A DNA stretch of 64,000 nucleotides from Desulforhabdus sp. TSK (GCF_022836495.1 NZ_BQXM01000003.1:186971-250970); one strand, 5' to 3'. Positions 1-9,292 are shown, counted from the stretch's first letter. Numbers and translations: made by a program. Notes: generated by a model from the sequence alone, not told the origin.

Positions 1-756
1 TTTCTCGAGAATGCTCTGCCAGGATCGATACGTATTCTGAGGAGGCTTTTGACGCATCAGAAATGCGTAGATGGTTTCACGAAACAACAACTCGTTGAGC
101 GTATAAAAATCCCGGGATTCGTTCCCCTCCAGTTCCAAATCCACGCCGAGGGACAAGAGATCTCTCCCCTCCTGCGAAACAGACAGGAAGAGAAATTCCA
201 GACTCCGTTCGTGAAGGGGAATGGGGACGGGATGCCTCACTCCCCGCGTGTTGAGAACCGTCTGTCGGTCGGGCTTCGGTGTATTCTCCGACTTCCAATA
301 CAGGACACCTGCACTCCCCAAAACCAGAGCCAGGGCAAAACATGCAAACAGAAACAGTCTACGAGAATAAAAGGGCGGTTTTCGTTGAAGGGCTTCACCA
401 GGAGCTTCTGCCGGGGACTCAGGAGGGGCATCGGTTTCCACACCCTTGTCTGCTGGGGAAGATTCCGAAGGATCCCAGGTAAAATTGGGGTCGAGCTCGA
501 CACTGGCCGGATCATCCTCTTCCAGTTCCCCTTCCTGTGGGTCATCTAAATCGAGGGAGAAGAGGCTTTGCGGAGCATCCTGGCCGGACTCGCCGAGGGG
601 ATCTTGAGGAAAGCCATCGAGTCTGGAGGGTTCCCAGGCGGTGGAATCATCCCCGTCGCCATCGTCCGTCTGAGCAAACTGCAATTTCACGGTCTCGAAA
701 AAGCCGTCACCCTGTCCGGTACCGTCAAGGTTTTCCCGCACCTGGCCCGAGTCCAT
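1..756 (-). CDS. FliL-like single-pass membrane protein (partial, cut by window edge)
   Basis: This frame is open for 252 codons from an ATG at 756 to the left edge, so its C-terminus is missing. The first ~130 residues are acidic and rich in Pro, Asp and Glu. A basic stretch and one hydrophobic segment follow (LFLFACFALALVLGSAGVLY), then a folded-looking periplasmic part. The layout (cytoplasmic tail, one membrane segment, small C-terminal domain) and the pattern LSLGVDLELEG...LNELLFRETIYAFL resemble FliL, the stator-associated basal-body protein. Here the cytoplasmic tail is much longer than in the fliL gene at 10737-11219. It starts 15 bases after the fliA stop, so it should be co-transcribed with fliA. 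The FliL-like assignment is inference from layout and weak similarity; a hypothetical flagellar membrane protein is the safe reading. Confidence 0.6.
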   Translation of the reverse strand, partial: MDSGQVRENLDGTGQGDGFFETVKLQFAQTDDGDGDDSTAWEPSRLDGFPQDPLGESGQDAPQSLFSLDLDDPQEGELEEDDPASVELDPNFTWDPSESSPADKGVETDAPPESPAEAPGEALQRKPPFYSRRLFLFACFALALVLGSAGVLYWKSENTPKPDRQTVLNTRGVRHPVPIPLHERSLEFLFLSVSQEGRDLLSLGVDLELEGNESRDFYTLNELLFRETIYAFLMRQKPPQNTYRSWQSILEK

Positions 757-771
757 TCAATCGACTTTCTT

Positions 772-1644
772 TCAAGAATAACTCGGTTCGGCCCACAGGC
801 TCTGCAGTCGATCAGGAAGGTCCTCGCGCTTCAACCTCCTGGACAAACGCCCCCGCAGCTTCAAAATCGCTTTGGTGTGAATCTGGGATATCCGCGATTC
901 CGTATAATCCATGACCGCTCCAATTTCCTTCATCGTGAGCTCCTCGTAATAATAGAGCGCGAGAAGCTGCTGCTCTTTTTTGGAAAGACTCCCGATGGCG
1001 TCCGCCAGGTGCTTTTTGAGCTCCGCCCGGTAGGTCTTCTGAAAAACCTCATCGGATTCGGAAGCCAGGGAACTGTTGACCTTCCCCTCCCCCACGGCAT
1101 CGAAAATGTCTTCGGGGGCCAGGGAAATGCCCTTGATTTCATCGAGGAGCTTGTAAAGCTGCTCACACGTGATCTGCAGTTCCGACGCAATTTCTTCATC
1201 CACGGGAGAGCGTCCCAGCCTTTGCTCCAACATCTGGCAGGTTTTGGACAATTCATTGCTTTTTTGCCGTAGAGACCGCGGCACCCAATCCATCGCCCGA
1301 ATCTCATCCAGCATGGCTCCCCGGATGCGGATCTTGGCATAGGACGAGAAAGAAATCCCCTGGGACGCATCGAATTTTTCGAAGGCATCGATCAGTCCAA
1401 TCATCCCCGCGTTGATCAAATCATCGGCTGCCACATGCGCCGGAAGCCTGGCGGCCAACCGCAGCGCCATGTATTTTACGACCCCGGAATGCTTGACTAT
1501 GGCCTCATCACGGTCCATGGGTTCATCGGGCGCAGCGCTGCACGGGAGGCGGTAACCACTTTCACTCGGCCGTCGGCAGGGGCGCTGCATCGGATAGGAA
1601 TTCTTTTGAGTGAGCTCTTTGGGCAACATGATATTTTTCTTCAT
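772..1644 (-). CDS. fliA: RNA polymerase sigma factor FliA (sigma-28)
   Basis: This is the flagellar sigma factor that transcribes late genes such as flagellin and chemotaxis genes. The 290-residue product shows sigma region 2 at about residues 45-115 (DDLINAGMIGLIDAFEKFD, then SSYAKIRIRGAMLDEIR and DWVPRSLR) and region 4 near residues 220-275 (LSKKEQQLLALYYYEELTMKEIG, split as conserved blocks, then SRISQIHTKAILKLRGRL). Both are diagnostic of the FliA/WhiG group. The first ~40 residues are a basic, Pro/Ser-rich extension relative to typical FliA (about 240-260 residues), so translation may begin at an internal Met such as residue 6 or 19; no strong ribosome site decides it. It lies 7 bases after flhG, in the usual flhF-flhG-fliA order. 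No anti-sigma factor flgM is in the window. Confidence 0.96.
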   Translation of the reverse strand: MKKNIMLPKELTQKNSYPMQRPCRRPSESGYRLPCSAAPDEPMDRDEAIVKHSGVVKYMALRLAARLPAHVAADDLINAGMIGLIDAFEKFDASQGISFSSYAKIRIRGAMLDEIRAMDWVPRSLRQKSNELSKTCQMLEQRLGRSPVDEEIASELQITCEQLYKLLDEIKGISLAPEDIFDAVGEGKVNSSLASESDEVFQKTYRAELKKHLADAIGSLSKKEQQLLALYYYEELTMKEIGAVMDYTESRISQIHTKAILKLRGRLSRRLKREDLPDRLQSLWAEPSYS

Positions 1645-1651
1645 CTTGGGG

Positions 1652-2539
1652 TTATATGTTCAATAACCTTTTCCAAAAAAACTGAATCGATCCGTGATTG
1701 ACATGAGGGCAAGTCTTCTCGATTCTCCCGGCGACATGCGATATGGCCATGGAAGCTGGAGAGTCGGGAAAAAGACCCAGGAGAGGACTCTGATGCAATA
1801 CCGCTTTGGGAATATTCGGATCGTAGGGAACGCTCCCGAGATAATCGAGAGAAAGGCCATCCAGGAAATGCTCCGCCACTTTGCTGATATTCCCGAAGAT
1901 CACCTTACCCGCCCGTTCGCTTTCCACGCCGTTGGCGAGCACCTTGAAATAACGCTCTCCGTGCCGGACAAAGAGCACTTTGATGAGGGCATAGGCATCG
2001 GTGAGGGAGGTCGGCTCGGGGGTCACCACGATGATGCGCTCCTGAGCCGCCAGGTTGAAGTAGAGAACCGTATCGGAAATACCCGCCGCCGTATCGATGA
2101 GGAGAACGTCGATTTCTGCTTCGACGTCCTCCAGCATTTGGAGGAAGAGCAGCTTCTGCTCATCGGTCAACTGCGTCAGTTGCTGCACACCTGAAGAAGC
2201 GGGCATGATACGAATATTGCCCGGCCCCTGCACCAGGACCTCTCTGAATTTTTTAGCACCGGACAGGACATGGCTGACATTGAATTTTGGCGTTAAGCCA
2301 AGCAGGAGGTCGATATTGGCCAGACCGAGATCGGCATCCAGGATGAGCACCTTTTTCCCCATCCGATCGAACGCAAGTGCCAGGTTGACGACGATATTGC
2401 TTTTCCCAACCCCTCCCTTTCCGCTGCTGACCGTCATCACCCGTATGGAATGATTTCGAGTCGACAGCGGCCGGGTGGAAGAGCTCTCCCAATGATCCTG
2501 TTGATCTTGCTTGCGGCGCAGTCCCAATGCCTGATCCAT
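1652..2539 (-). CDS. flhG: FlhG/FleN, MinD-like ATPase controlling flagellar number
   Basis: FlhG is a MinD-type ATPase that limits flagellar number and stimulates the GTPase of FlhF. The product has a deviant Walker A motif (SSGKGGVGKS), a second motif LILDADLGLANIDLLLG and LLIDTAAGI, typical of the family. The ATG at 2539 was chosen, although the frame extends upstream into flhF, for two reasons. A GGAAAGGAA ribosome site lies just before it. It also gives an N-terminus MDQALGLRR, which matches the DQAxxLR activator helix by which FlhG stimulates FlhF. It begins one base after the flhF stop codon, which points to translational coupling. Predicted length is 295 residues, normal for the family. 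Confidence 0.95.
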   Translation of the reverse strand: MDQALGLRRKQDQQDHWESSSTRPLSTRNHSIRVMTVSSGKGGVGKSNIVVNLALAFDRMGKKVLILDADLGLANIDLLLGLTPKFNVSHVLSGAKKFREVLVQGPGNIRIMPASSGVQQLTQLTDEQKLLFLQMLEDVEAEIDVLLIDTAAGISDTVLYFNLAAQERIIVVTPEPTSLTDAYALIKVLFVRHGERYFKVLANGVESERAGKVIFGNISKVAEHFLDGLSLDYLGSVPYDPNIPKAVLHQSPLLGLFPDSPASMAISHVAGRIEKTCPHVNHGSIQFFWKRLLNI

Positions 2540-2540
2540 G

Positions 2541-3644
2541 CTATTCCTTTCCATTCTGGCCTTTTCTCGCAGGGAAGAGAAACGTGAGCAGCCGCTTGGG
2601 AGTGGCCACCTCAATGTCTTCGGGGACCTGTTGCCCTGTCCCCAGATAGGAGATGGGATGGGGGAAGCGAAGAAGTTGATTGACCATGGACCCAATGCTG
2701 AGGGTTTCGTCGATCTTGGTGAATATCAGGCTGTGAATATTCATCGGGTCGAAATGAAGGATCGTCTGCTTCAGATCTCCATCCTTTACGGTGGCGCTGA
2801 GTACGAGAAAATGATGGATCTCGTCCATCCCCTCAAAGACCGCCTGGAGATCTTTAATATGCTCCCGGTTGATGAAATTCTTGCCGCTGGTGTCGATCAG
2901 CAGTACATCGTGCCCATCGAACTGATTTCTGGCTTTTCGCAGTTCACTGTGGCTTTGCACCACGGTGAAGGGAACATCGAGAATCTCGGCATAGGTGCTG
3001 AGCTGGTTGACCGCTCCGATGCGATACGTATCCACGGAAATGATCCCCACTTCCAGCTTCCGCTTGATTTTGAGGTAGGCGGCGAGTTTTGCCAGACTCG
3101 TGGTTTTGCCCACTCCGGTGGGCCCCACAAAAGTGAAGGTCAGGGGGAAATCCCGCATGGATGCGACCGCATCGAAGGGGCGGGAGAAATTGATCTTCTC
3201 CAGAAGCCGTCTGCAGAATTCCTCCATGACCTTCGGCTTGTCCAGGACTTCCCCGTTCATATCGTTGAGAACACGTTTCAAAAGCACGTAACAATGCTTT
3301 TCATCCAAACCGCGGAGGATGAGGCTGTGGTAGACTTCCGCGAGAGGTTGATGCATCTGCAGCTTGGAAAAATAGTCCTTGGAGGAAATGAGCATGGACA
3401 GGAAGCTTTTGATTTCCTGGATATCGTTTCTTGCCTGAAGATCCAGTCCCGGAACCGGAGCTGCAGTCGAAAGGGTGGTGTCTTCGTTCTGGGACTCGAT
3501 GGCGGCCGTCACTTCCACAAGGGTCTCTGTGGGAGAAAGGGTCACCTTCTTGTTTCCAAGGATGAGCGCATCCGCCCCCAGCTCCCTGCGGACCTGAGCC
3601 AGAGCTTCGTTGACCGTGGCTGCTTTGAAGGTTCTAATTTGCAT
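2541..3644 (-). CDS. flhF: FlhF, SRP-family GTPase for flagellar placement
   Basis: FlhF is a signal-recognition-particle-type GTPase that places the flagellum, mostly at a cell pole. The 367-residue protein has the N-terminal start typical of FlhF (MQIRTFKAATVNEAL), a middle N-like helical region, and the G domain from about residue 165. Motifs are G1 GPTGVGKTT (174-182), the SRP-specific DTYRIGA (205-211), G3 DTSGK (251-255) and G4 TKID (309-312). G3 departs slightly from the common DTAGR form but keeps the Asp and Gly. The start overlaps the end of flhA by 11 bases, and flhG follows after one base, so the three are probably translated as a coupled set. Confidence 0.96.
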   Translation of the reverse strand: MQIRTFKAATVNEALAQVRRELGADALILGNKKVTLSPTETLVEVTAAIESQNEDTTLSTAAPVPGLDLQARNDIQEIKSFLSMLISSKDYFSKLQMHQPLAEVYHSLILRGLDEKHCYVLLKRVLNDMNGEVLDKPKVMEEFCRRLLEKINFSRPFDAVASMRDFPLTFTFVGPTGVGKTTSLAKLAAYLKIKRKLEVGIISVDTYRIGAVNQLSTYAEILDVPFTVVQSHSELRKARNQFDGHDVLLIDTSGKNFINREHIKDLQAVFEGMDEIHHFLVLSATVKDGDLKQTILHFDPMNIHSLIFTKIDETLSIGSMVNQLLRFPHPISYLGTGQQVPEDIEVATPKRLLTFLFPARKGQNGKE

Positions 3645-5742
3645 GCGTCAGCCTGATCATCCCTATGGATTGGATTTCCAAGTGCCCGCTCAATTCGTTG
3701 TGGCTGAGAACGACCACATCCGAGAGAAAACGCTCCAGCAGCTTCTTCAAATGTCGACGGACCATGGGAGAGCAAAGGATGACGGGATGGAATCCCATGG
3801 TGAGAACCTTTTTCACCTCCACCTGGACCGACTGAATGAGATATTTCAGGAAATCGGGCTCCAGGGCCAGGAAAGCTCCCTGATCGGTTTTTTGAAGGCT
3901 CCTGCCGACACGGTCTTCCAGTTCCTGCTGCAGTGTCAGGACCTTCAGCTTCCCATCGTCCGTCTCGTAGGGCTTGGTGATGGTGCGCGCCAGGGCTTGC
4001 CGCACATACTCCGTCAGAATTTCGGGATCCTTGATGATATTGGCGTGATCGGCCAGTGTTTCGCAAATGGTCTGAACATCCCGAATGGAAACCCGTTCGC
4101 GAATGAGGTTCTGCAGGACCTTTTGAATGCCTCCCACGGAAAGGACCTGGGGAACCAGCTCCTCCATCAGCTTCGGCTGGGATTCGGCCAGGTTATCCAG
4201 CAGTTTTTGGGTCGTCTGACGGCTCAGCAGCTCATCGGCATGCCTCTTGAACATTTCCGTCAAATGGGTTGCCGCAATGGTGGCAAGGTCGATGACCGTG
4301 TATCCCTTATTCACCGCCGTTTCGTATTCCTTCTCGGATATCCAGACGGCCGGCAGACCGAAGGTCGGGTCCTTCGTGGGAATACCTTTGATGTCCTGGA
4401 AATTATCCCCGGAACTGAGTGCGAGGTAGTGTCCCAGAACGAGCTCTCCCCGACCGATAACGTTTCCCTTGAGGAGAAGCCTGTATTCGGCAGGCTTCAA
4501 TTGCAGGTTGTCGCGCACATGCAGGGCCGGGACGATGATGCCGTATTCCAGGGCCAGCTGCTGCCGAATGGCACGGATGCGGGGCAGCAGGTCTCCCTTT
4601 TGAGACTCGTCCACCAGCGGGATCAAGCCATACCCCACTTCCAGTTCGAGGACATCCAGGGGAGGGGGAAGCTCGCTGAATTCAGAAGCGGCCCCGACAG
4701 GTTCGGGGACATCCCCCGTCTGAGCGGCGGGGGCCTCCGTCCTGGCCTGTTTCTTCAGCAGGCTGAGTCCAAGATACAATAGGCCGGTGCCGACCAGGAG
4801 GAGGGGAATTGCCGGAAATCCAGGAAGCAGAGCCAGAATGTAGAGCATGCCGCCGGCGATAATGAGTGGCTTCGGCTGCATCCGAAATTGATCGCCGAAG
4901 GCCTTTCCCAATCCCACGTTGGATTCAGCCCTGCTGACCAGAATGCCCGCCGACGAAGAAATGATGAGGGCCGGAATCTGGGAGAGCAGTCCGTCCCCAA
5001 CGGAGAGCAGGGTGTAATTCTTGAGGGCGTCTACGAGGGCCATGTTGCCCTGGAGCACGCCGAGAGCGAGTCCTCCCGCCACGTTGATGAAGGTCACCAG
5101 GATCCCCGCAATGGCATCGCCGCGCACGAATTTGCTGGCGCCATCCATGGTGCCGTAAAAATCGGCTTCCCGTCGCACGCCGTCTCTCCTGCGCCGGGCT
5201 TCGACCTCGCTGATAGCGCCTGAATTGAGGTCTGCATCGATGCTCATCTGCTTGCCGGGCAGAGCGTCCAGAGTGAACCTCGCCGCCACCTCCGAAATGC
5301 GCTCCGTACCCTTCGTGATAACCATGAAATTTATGATGACGAGGATCACGAACATGATGAAGCCCACAGCGTAATTCCCGCCCACGACAAAAAGTCCGAA
5401 GGCATTGATCATGTGGCCGGCAGCCCCCGGACCTTCGTGGCCGTGAAGGAGAATCAGGCGTGTACTGGCCACGTTCAAGGAGAGGCGAAACAGGGTGGTG
5501 ATGAGGAGAACCGAGGGAAACGTTGCAAAGTCGAGCGGCTTCAAGGAATAAACAGCTGTCAGCATGATCACGAGGGATATGGCGATGTTGACCGCCAATA
5601 ACACGTCCAGCAGACTGCTCGGCATGGGCAGGAGCATGACGGAGAGGATGACCACAACCCCCAGGCCCATCATGGCATCGCTGTCGGAGAGGCCTTTCAG
5701 CCGTTCAGAAACCATCTGCATGGCGGAACTGGATGCTTCCAT
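3634..5742 (-). CDS. flhA: FlhA, flagellar type III export gate protein
   Basis: FlhA forms the nonameric ring of the export gate that couples proton motive force to secretion of rod, hook and filament subunits. The 702-residue product has an N-terminal half with about eight hydrophobic segments and a soluble C-terminal half. The highly conserved cytoplasmic loop of the FHIPEP family is present around residues 155-220 (DALPGKQMSIDADLN, then ARRRRDGVRREADFYG and MDGASKFVRGDAIA). Length matches the family (about 690-710). It starts 7 bases after flhB and its end overlaps flhF. Confidence 0.97.
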   Translation of the reverse strand: MEASSSAMQMVSERLKGLSDSDAMMGLGVVVILSVMLLPMPSSLLDVLLAVNIAISLVIMLTAVYSLKPLDFATFPSVLLITTLFRLSLNVASTRLILLHGHEGPGAAGHMINAFGLFVVGGNYAVGFIMFVILVIINFMVITKGTERISEVAARFTLDALPGKQMSIDADLNSGAISEVEARRRRDGVRREADFYGTMDGASKFVRGDAIAGILVTFINVAGGLALGVLQGNMALVDALKNYTLLSVGDGLLSQIPALIISSSAGILVSRAESNVGLGKAFGDQFRMQPKPLIIAGGMLYILALLPGFPAIPLLLVGTGLLYLGLSLLKKQARTEAPAAQTGDVPEPVGAASEFSELPPPLDVLELEVGYGLIPLVDESQKGDLLPRIRAIRQQLALEYGIIVPALHVRDNLQLKPAEYRLLLKGNVIGRGELVLGHYLALSSGDNFQDIKGIPTKDPTFGLPAVWISEKEYETAVNKGYTVIDLATIAATHLTEMFKRHADELLSRQTTQKLLDNLAESQPKLMEELVPQVLSVGGIQKVLQNLIRERVSIRDVQTICETLADHANIIKDPEILTEYVRQALARTITKPYETDDGKLKVLTLQQELEDRVGRSLQKTDQGAFLALEPDFLKYLIQSVQVEVKKVLTMGFHPVILCSPMVRRHLKKLLERFLSDVVVLSHNELSGHLEIQSIGMIRLTHAN

Positions 5743-5749
5743 TGTCTTT

Positions 5750-6814
5750 CTACTTCACCCGTGGCTGTTTTTGTTGATAGACGTAGGCCAATACCTTGGC
5801 CACCGCTCGATACAGGGAAATTGGAATCTTCCCCTCGAGCTTGACCTCTTTATACAAAGCACGTGCCAAGGGGGGATTCTGAATGACGGGGACGCCATGC
5901 CTCCGCCCCAGCCTGATGATCCTTTGGGCTACAAGATCGACGCCTTTGGCAACCACCCTGGGAGCTTCCATTTTGGGAGCGTACTGAAGGGCTACCGCGT
6001 AATGCGTTGGATTGACGACGATTGCCGTCGCCTTGGGAACCTTGGCCATCATGCGCTGCCGGGCCAGGGCCCGCTGAATGGATCGTATCCTGGATTTGAT
6101 TTCCGGATTGCCGTCCGACTGTTTGTATTCCTCCTTGATTTCCTGTTTGCTCATCATCAGGTCTTTTCGATGCTGCCAGGCCTGGTAGTAATAATCCGCT
6201 ATACTCAGTGCGAACATGATGAGAGACACCCGGAGGAGCATCTTGAGGCTCAGGTGCCCGAGCACTTTCAGCACTTCGGAAAGCTCCTGGTCCACCATCG
6301 GCAAAAAGAGATGATGCTCCTCCCTGAAGATCCCGTACACCACCCATCCGACAATCACGACTTTCAGGATAGACTTCACGACTTCCACCAGGGAGCGGAG
6401 CGAGAACAACTGCTTGAAGCCCTCGAGGGGGTTCAGCCTGGAGAATTTGAACTGGATCGCTTCCCATGAAATGAGCAGCCCCTTCGTCTGCACCAGGTTG
6501 ATGCCAAGCCCGATGATCAGAATGGAGAGGAGCGTCGGAGAGACCATGACAAAAAAATGAAAGAGCGCCGAGAGCAGCATCGTCCCCGGTGTGGAGGACG
6601 AGTGGGCCAAACGGAATCCCGAGACCCAGACCTCCGTCAGCAGCAGTCGAAAATGCTCCAGCATGAGGCCGTGGCTGAGGTACAGGACCGATCCTCCCAC
6701 CAGCAGTACGGATACCCCCGTCAGTTCTCTGCTCCTGGCAATCTGCCCCCGCTCCCGCGCATCCCTCAGCTTCTTTTCGGTTGGTTTCTCGGTCTTGTCC
6801 TGAGCGCCCGCCAC
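5750..6814 (-). CDS. flhB: FlhB, export-gate substrate-specificity switch
   Basis: FlhB switches the flagellar export apparatus from rod/hook to filament substrates after self-cleavage, in cooperation with FliK. The 354-residue product begins with the family signature DKTEKPTEKKLRDARERGQI. It has four hydrophobic segments in the first ~210 residues and a cytoplasmic domain with the autocleavage motif NPTH at residues 268-271. It follows a 303-base non-coding stretch that holds a possible sigma-54 promoter and is the first gene of flhB-flhA-flhF-flhG-fliA. Confidence 0.97.
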   Translation of the reverse strand: MAGAQDKTEKPTEKKLRDARERGQIARSRELTGVSVLLVGGSVLYLSHGLMLEHFRLLLTEVWVSGFRLAHSSSTPGTMLLSALFHFFVMVSPTLLSILIIGLGINLVQTKGLLISWEAIQFKFSRLNPLEGFKQLFSLRSLVEVVKSILKVVIVGWVVYGIFREEHHLFLPMVDQELSEVLKVLGHLSLKMLLRVSLIMFALSIADYYYQAWQHRKDLMMSKQEIKEEYKQSDGNPEIKSRIRSIQRALARQRMMAKVPKATAIVVNPTHYAVALQYAPKMEAPRVVAKGVDLVAQRIIRLGRRHGVPVIQNPPLARALYKEVKLEGKIPISLYRAVAKVLAYVYQQKQPRVK

Positions 6815-7117
6815 GGCTCGTACTCCTCAATATTCGTCAAAAACACCGATCGAGTCATTTTTTTGTCTACCCCGGTTCTCAACCGGCGTTGGTTTGCCAG
6901 AATCGCGCCACTCCCCACCGAATGCTCCGTGAACGATTGTTCTTCTATGCCATTATTGGGCAGGCTGGGCTTTCCTGGGAAAATTCACGCTGGATGTACG
7001 CCTGAAGCATGTGCGGATGACACTTTGAGATCGCCCTTGCTCGGCGTCGGCATTGGAGTCACGGCCGTGGGCAGGAGGAAGCAACGGCTGAAGAGGACGG
7101 AACGTACCGGAAGTCCA
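6815..7117. other. Intergenic region between fliR and flhB
   Basis: These 303 bases lie between the stop of fliR and the start of flhB, both on the minus strand. No convincing gene was found on either strand. The only recognisable element is the -24/-12-like sequence at 6895-6910. Confidence 0.6.
6895..6910 (-). promoter_or_regulatory. Candidate sigma-54 promoter of flhB operon
   Basis: Read on the minus strand the sequence is TGGCGCGATTCTGGCA. It keeps the GG at -24 and GC at -12 with the required spacing (consensus TGGCACG-N4-TTGCA), with TGG in place of TTG in the -12 box. It would start transcription near 6884, about 70 bases before flhB. It is weaker than the four other elements in the window. 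Confidence 0.45.
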
Positions 7118-7888
7118 TTACCGGGTGAGTGTCTGCAGGTATTCCAGGATGTGAGCCCAAAACTGCTCCAGAGCAGGACACCACACGGAGATGGAAAAAC
7201 CCATGAAAACGAGGCCGATCAGTATGCTCAGTGGAAAGCTGGTCATGAGGACATTGATTTGAGGGGAAAACCTGGCAATCAATCCGAGTCCCACGTTCAT
7301 CAGCATGAGGACAATCAAAACCGGAGCCGCAATCTTGAGGGCGACGACGAACAGGTACCCTCCCAGGGCGATCATGCGGGAGAAGCCGAGCTCGTTCAGA
7401 ACGAATCCGCCGATGGGTACGGAGCGAAAGCTCTGCACCATGGCCTTGAGGATCATGTGATGCCCATCGATGCTGAAAAGAATCAGGACAGCGAGAAGAT
7501 GGAACCAGCGGCTGATGAGCATGACCTGAGAACCTCCCTGGGGATCGACCACCTGGGCGAAACCCAGCCCCATTCCGACGCTGATGAGCTCGCCTGCGCT
7601 TTGAAATGCTCCCAGGATCATGAGCATGGACAAAGACAGCACCATGCCGAGGAGGATTTCTCCCAGCACCGCTAACGTCAAAGGGGCCAAATCCAGGGGC
7701 AAAGGAGCAACGACCGAACGGAGGTGTGGAAAGAAAAAGACAGCCAGGGCAAGGGAGATTCCCGCCTTCATGGCGCTCGAAACCTGTGCCCCACTGAAAA
7801 CGGGTACCATGAACAAGACCAGGCTGATCCTCAAGAGGATGGAAAGGAAGATCCCGACCTCATGGGAACTGACATGAAAAGCGGTCAT
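7118..7888 (-). CDS. fliR: FliR, flagellar export gate membrane protein
   Basis: FliR joins FliP and FliQ in the helical core of the flagellar export gate. The 256-residue product is almost entirely hydrophobic with family-typical segments (GAFQSAGELISVGMGLGFAQ, then VDPQGG near residues 130-150, and LIARFSPQINVLMTSFPLSI near residue 215). Length agrees with the usual ~255-265. It is the last gene of the motA-fliL-M-N-O-P-Q-R run. 27 bases separate it from fliQ. Confidence 0.96.
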   Translation of the reverse strand: MTAFHVSSHEVGIFLSILLRISLVLFMVPVFSGAQVSSAMKAGISLALAVFFFPHLRSVVAPLPLDLAPLTLAVLGEILLGMVLSLSMLMILGAFQSAGELISVGMGLGFAQVVDPQGGSQVMLISRWFHLLAVLILFSIDGHHMILKAMVQSFRSVPIGGFVLNELGFSRMIALGGYLFVVALKIAAPVLIVLMLMNVGLGLIARFSPQINVLMTSFPLSILIGLVFMGFSISVWCPALEQFWAHILEYLQTLTR

Positions 7889-7915
7889 CCTGCCTTATCA
7901 CCTTCCTTCCATTCC

Positions 7916-8185
7916 TCACCGAATCCAATAAGGAAAGTTCTCCAAAATCTCCCTCAGAAAGCGGCTCATTGTGTTCAACATCCAGGGCCCCAGGAAAAGC
8001 AGTGCGATGAAAGTCACCGCAATTTTGGGGACAAAGCTGATGGTCTGTTCCTGAATTTGAGTCACCGCCTGGAGGATACTGATCCCTACCCCGACAACAA
8101 GGCTCACCAGCAGGACAGGCATACTGGTGAGGAGCATGGTCTCCAGCGCTTCACGAGCTATCCCCATTACGAAGTCCGAGCTCAT
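7916..8185 (-). CDS. fliQ: FliQ, small export gate membrane protein
   Basis: FliQ is a two-helix component of the export gate. The ATG at 8185 was chosen because it follows an AGGAAGGAA ribosome site and yields an 89-residue protein, the standard FliQ size. The frame itself extends further upstream into fliP. Two hydrophobic segments flank the conserved stretch GISILQAVTQIQEQTISFVP. It sits between fliP and fliR in the universal P-Q-R order. Confidence 0.96.
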   Translation of the reverse strand: MSSDFVMGIAREALETMLLTSMPVLLVSLVVGVGISILQAVTQIQEQTISFVPKIAVTFIALLFLGPWMLNTMSRFLREILENFPYWIR

Positions 8186-8199
8186 GATATGTTCCTTCC

Positions 8200-8970
8200 T
8201 CACACGAAGCTTTTCACGAGAGAGCCCACCAACATGTTCCATCCATCCACCAGGACGAAAAGCATGAGCTTGAACGGCAGAGAGATCATGACGGGAGGGA
8301 GCATCATCATTCCCATGGAGAGGAGAATACTCGACACCACCATGTCCATGATGATGAAGGGAATATAAAGGAGAAAGCCGATTTGAAAAGCCGTCTTGAG
8401 CTCACTGATGACGAAGGCGGGGATCACCGTCGTGAGGGGCAGGGATGCGGCATTTTCAGGCTTTTCACTCTGGGCGAAGGAAACAAAAAGAGCCAGGTCC
8501 TTTTTGCTTGTCTGCTTCAGCATGAAGTCCTTGAGGGGAGCGATCCCCCGCCTGGCAAATTCTTCCCCGGAGATTTCATGCCTGGTGTAAGGAACGAAAG
8601 CCTCCTTGTGGATCTTTTGCCATACGGGCTGCATGATGAAGAAGGTGAGAAACAGCGCCAGACCGATGATGATCTGGTTGGGGGGAGACTGCTGGGTACC
8701 GATGGCCTGCCGCAGGAAGCTCAGCACCACTGCCAATCGCGTGAAGGAAGTCGTCATGATAAGGATTGCGGGGGCAATGGAAAGGACCGTCATCAAGAAG
8801 ACGATTTGCAGGATCCCGGACATCTGTTGGGGAGCCTGAGGATTGTCCAAGTCGAACCGGAGGCCGGGAAGAGTGACTTCCGCCGCTTCCACCCACCCCA
8901 CCAGCAACCCCAAAAAGCAAAGGACGGCCAAAAACTGAACGATGCGTTTCATTTTCCTATCCATTGTCAT
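8200..8970 (-). CDS. fliP: FliP, export gate core protein
   Basis: FliP forms the pentameric core of the export gate. It begins with a cleavable signal peptide (KRIVQFLAVLCFLGLLVG, ending near VEAAE) and then has four transmembrane segments with family motifs ILIMTTSFTRLAVVLSFLRQ and IGTQQSPPNQIIIGLALFLT. The open frame runs back into fliO, but similarity begins at the signal peptide. Three nearby starts are possible, 8970, 8964 and 8952. The last has the best-placed purine-rich site (GGATAGGA), while 8970 gives 256 residues. All are compatible with the usual ~245-255. Confidence 0.95.
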   Translation of the reverse strand: MTMDRKMKRIVQFLAVLCFLGLLVGWVEAAEVTLPGLRFDLDNPQAPQQMSGILQIVFLMTVLSIAPAILIMTTSFTRLAVVLSFLRQAIGTQQSPPNQIIIGLALFLTFFIMQPVWQKIHKEAFVPYTRHEISGEEFARRGIAPLKDFMLKQTSKKDLALFVSFAQSEKPENAASLPLTTVIPAFVISELKTAFQIGFLLYIPFIIMDMVVSSILLSMGMMMLPPVMISLPFKLMLFVLVDGWNMLVGSLVKSFV

Positions 8971-8998
8971 CCACGGCGAGGATGAACTCCTTTCGCCC

Positions 8999-9292
8999 TC
9001 ATGGTTGTTTGGGAGGGACATGATCGGAGGATTCCAGGGGCGACAGGAGCTGCAGGCCCTGCGGTGAGACTCCCAGCAGGAAAATCTGCCCTTTCGCCTG
9101 CACCACCAGAAGGCAGTGCTTCGGATCCAGGTAGTGGCGACCCAGGACTTGAATCCACTGGTTCTCATCGGGCTTTTTGATCCAGAGGCCCAAACGCTTC
9201 ACGGCATAGAGCCCCATGACGAGAAGCCCCAACACGAGGGCAAGGGCACCCAGCATGCGGAGCAACTGCATTCCAAAATCCATCAGCGGCAC
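8999..9292 (-). CDS. fliO: FliO, flagellar export assembly protein
   Basis: FliO is a small membrane protein that helps assemble the FliP ring and is not part of the final gate. The 97-residue product has one N-terminal hydrophobic helix (about residues 9-29), a basic junction (VKRLGLWIKK), and a compact cytoplasmic domain with the FliO pattern QVLGRHYLDPKHCLLVVQA. It lies between fliN and fliP, where fliO is expected. Confidence 0.9.
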   Translation of the reverse strand: MPLMDFGMQLLRMLGALALVLGLLVMGLYAVKRLGLWIKKPDENQWIQVLGRHYLDPKHCLLVVQAKGQIFLLGVSPQGLQLLSPLESSDHVPPKQP

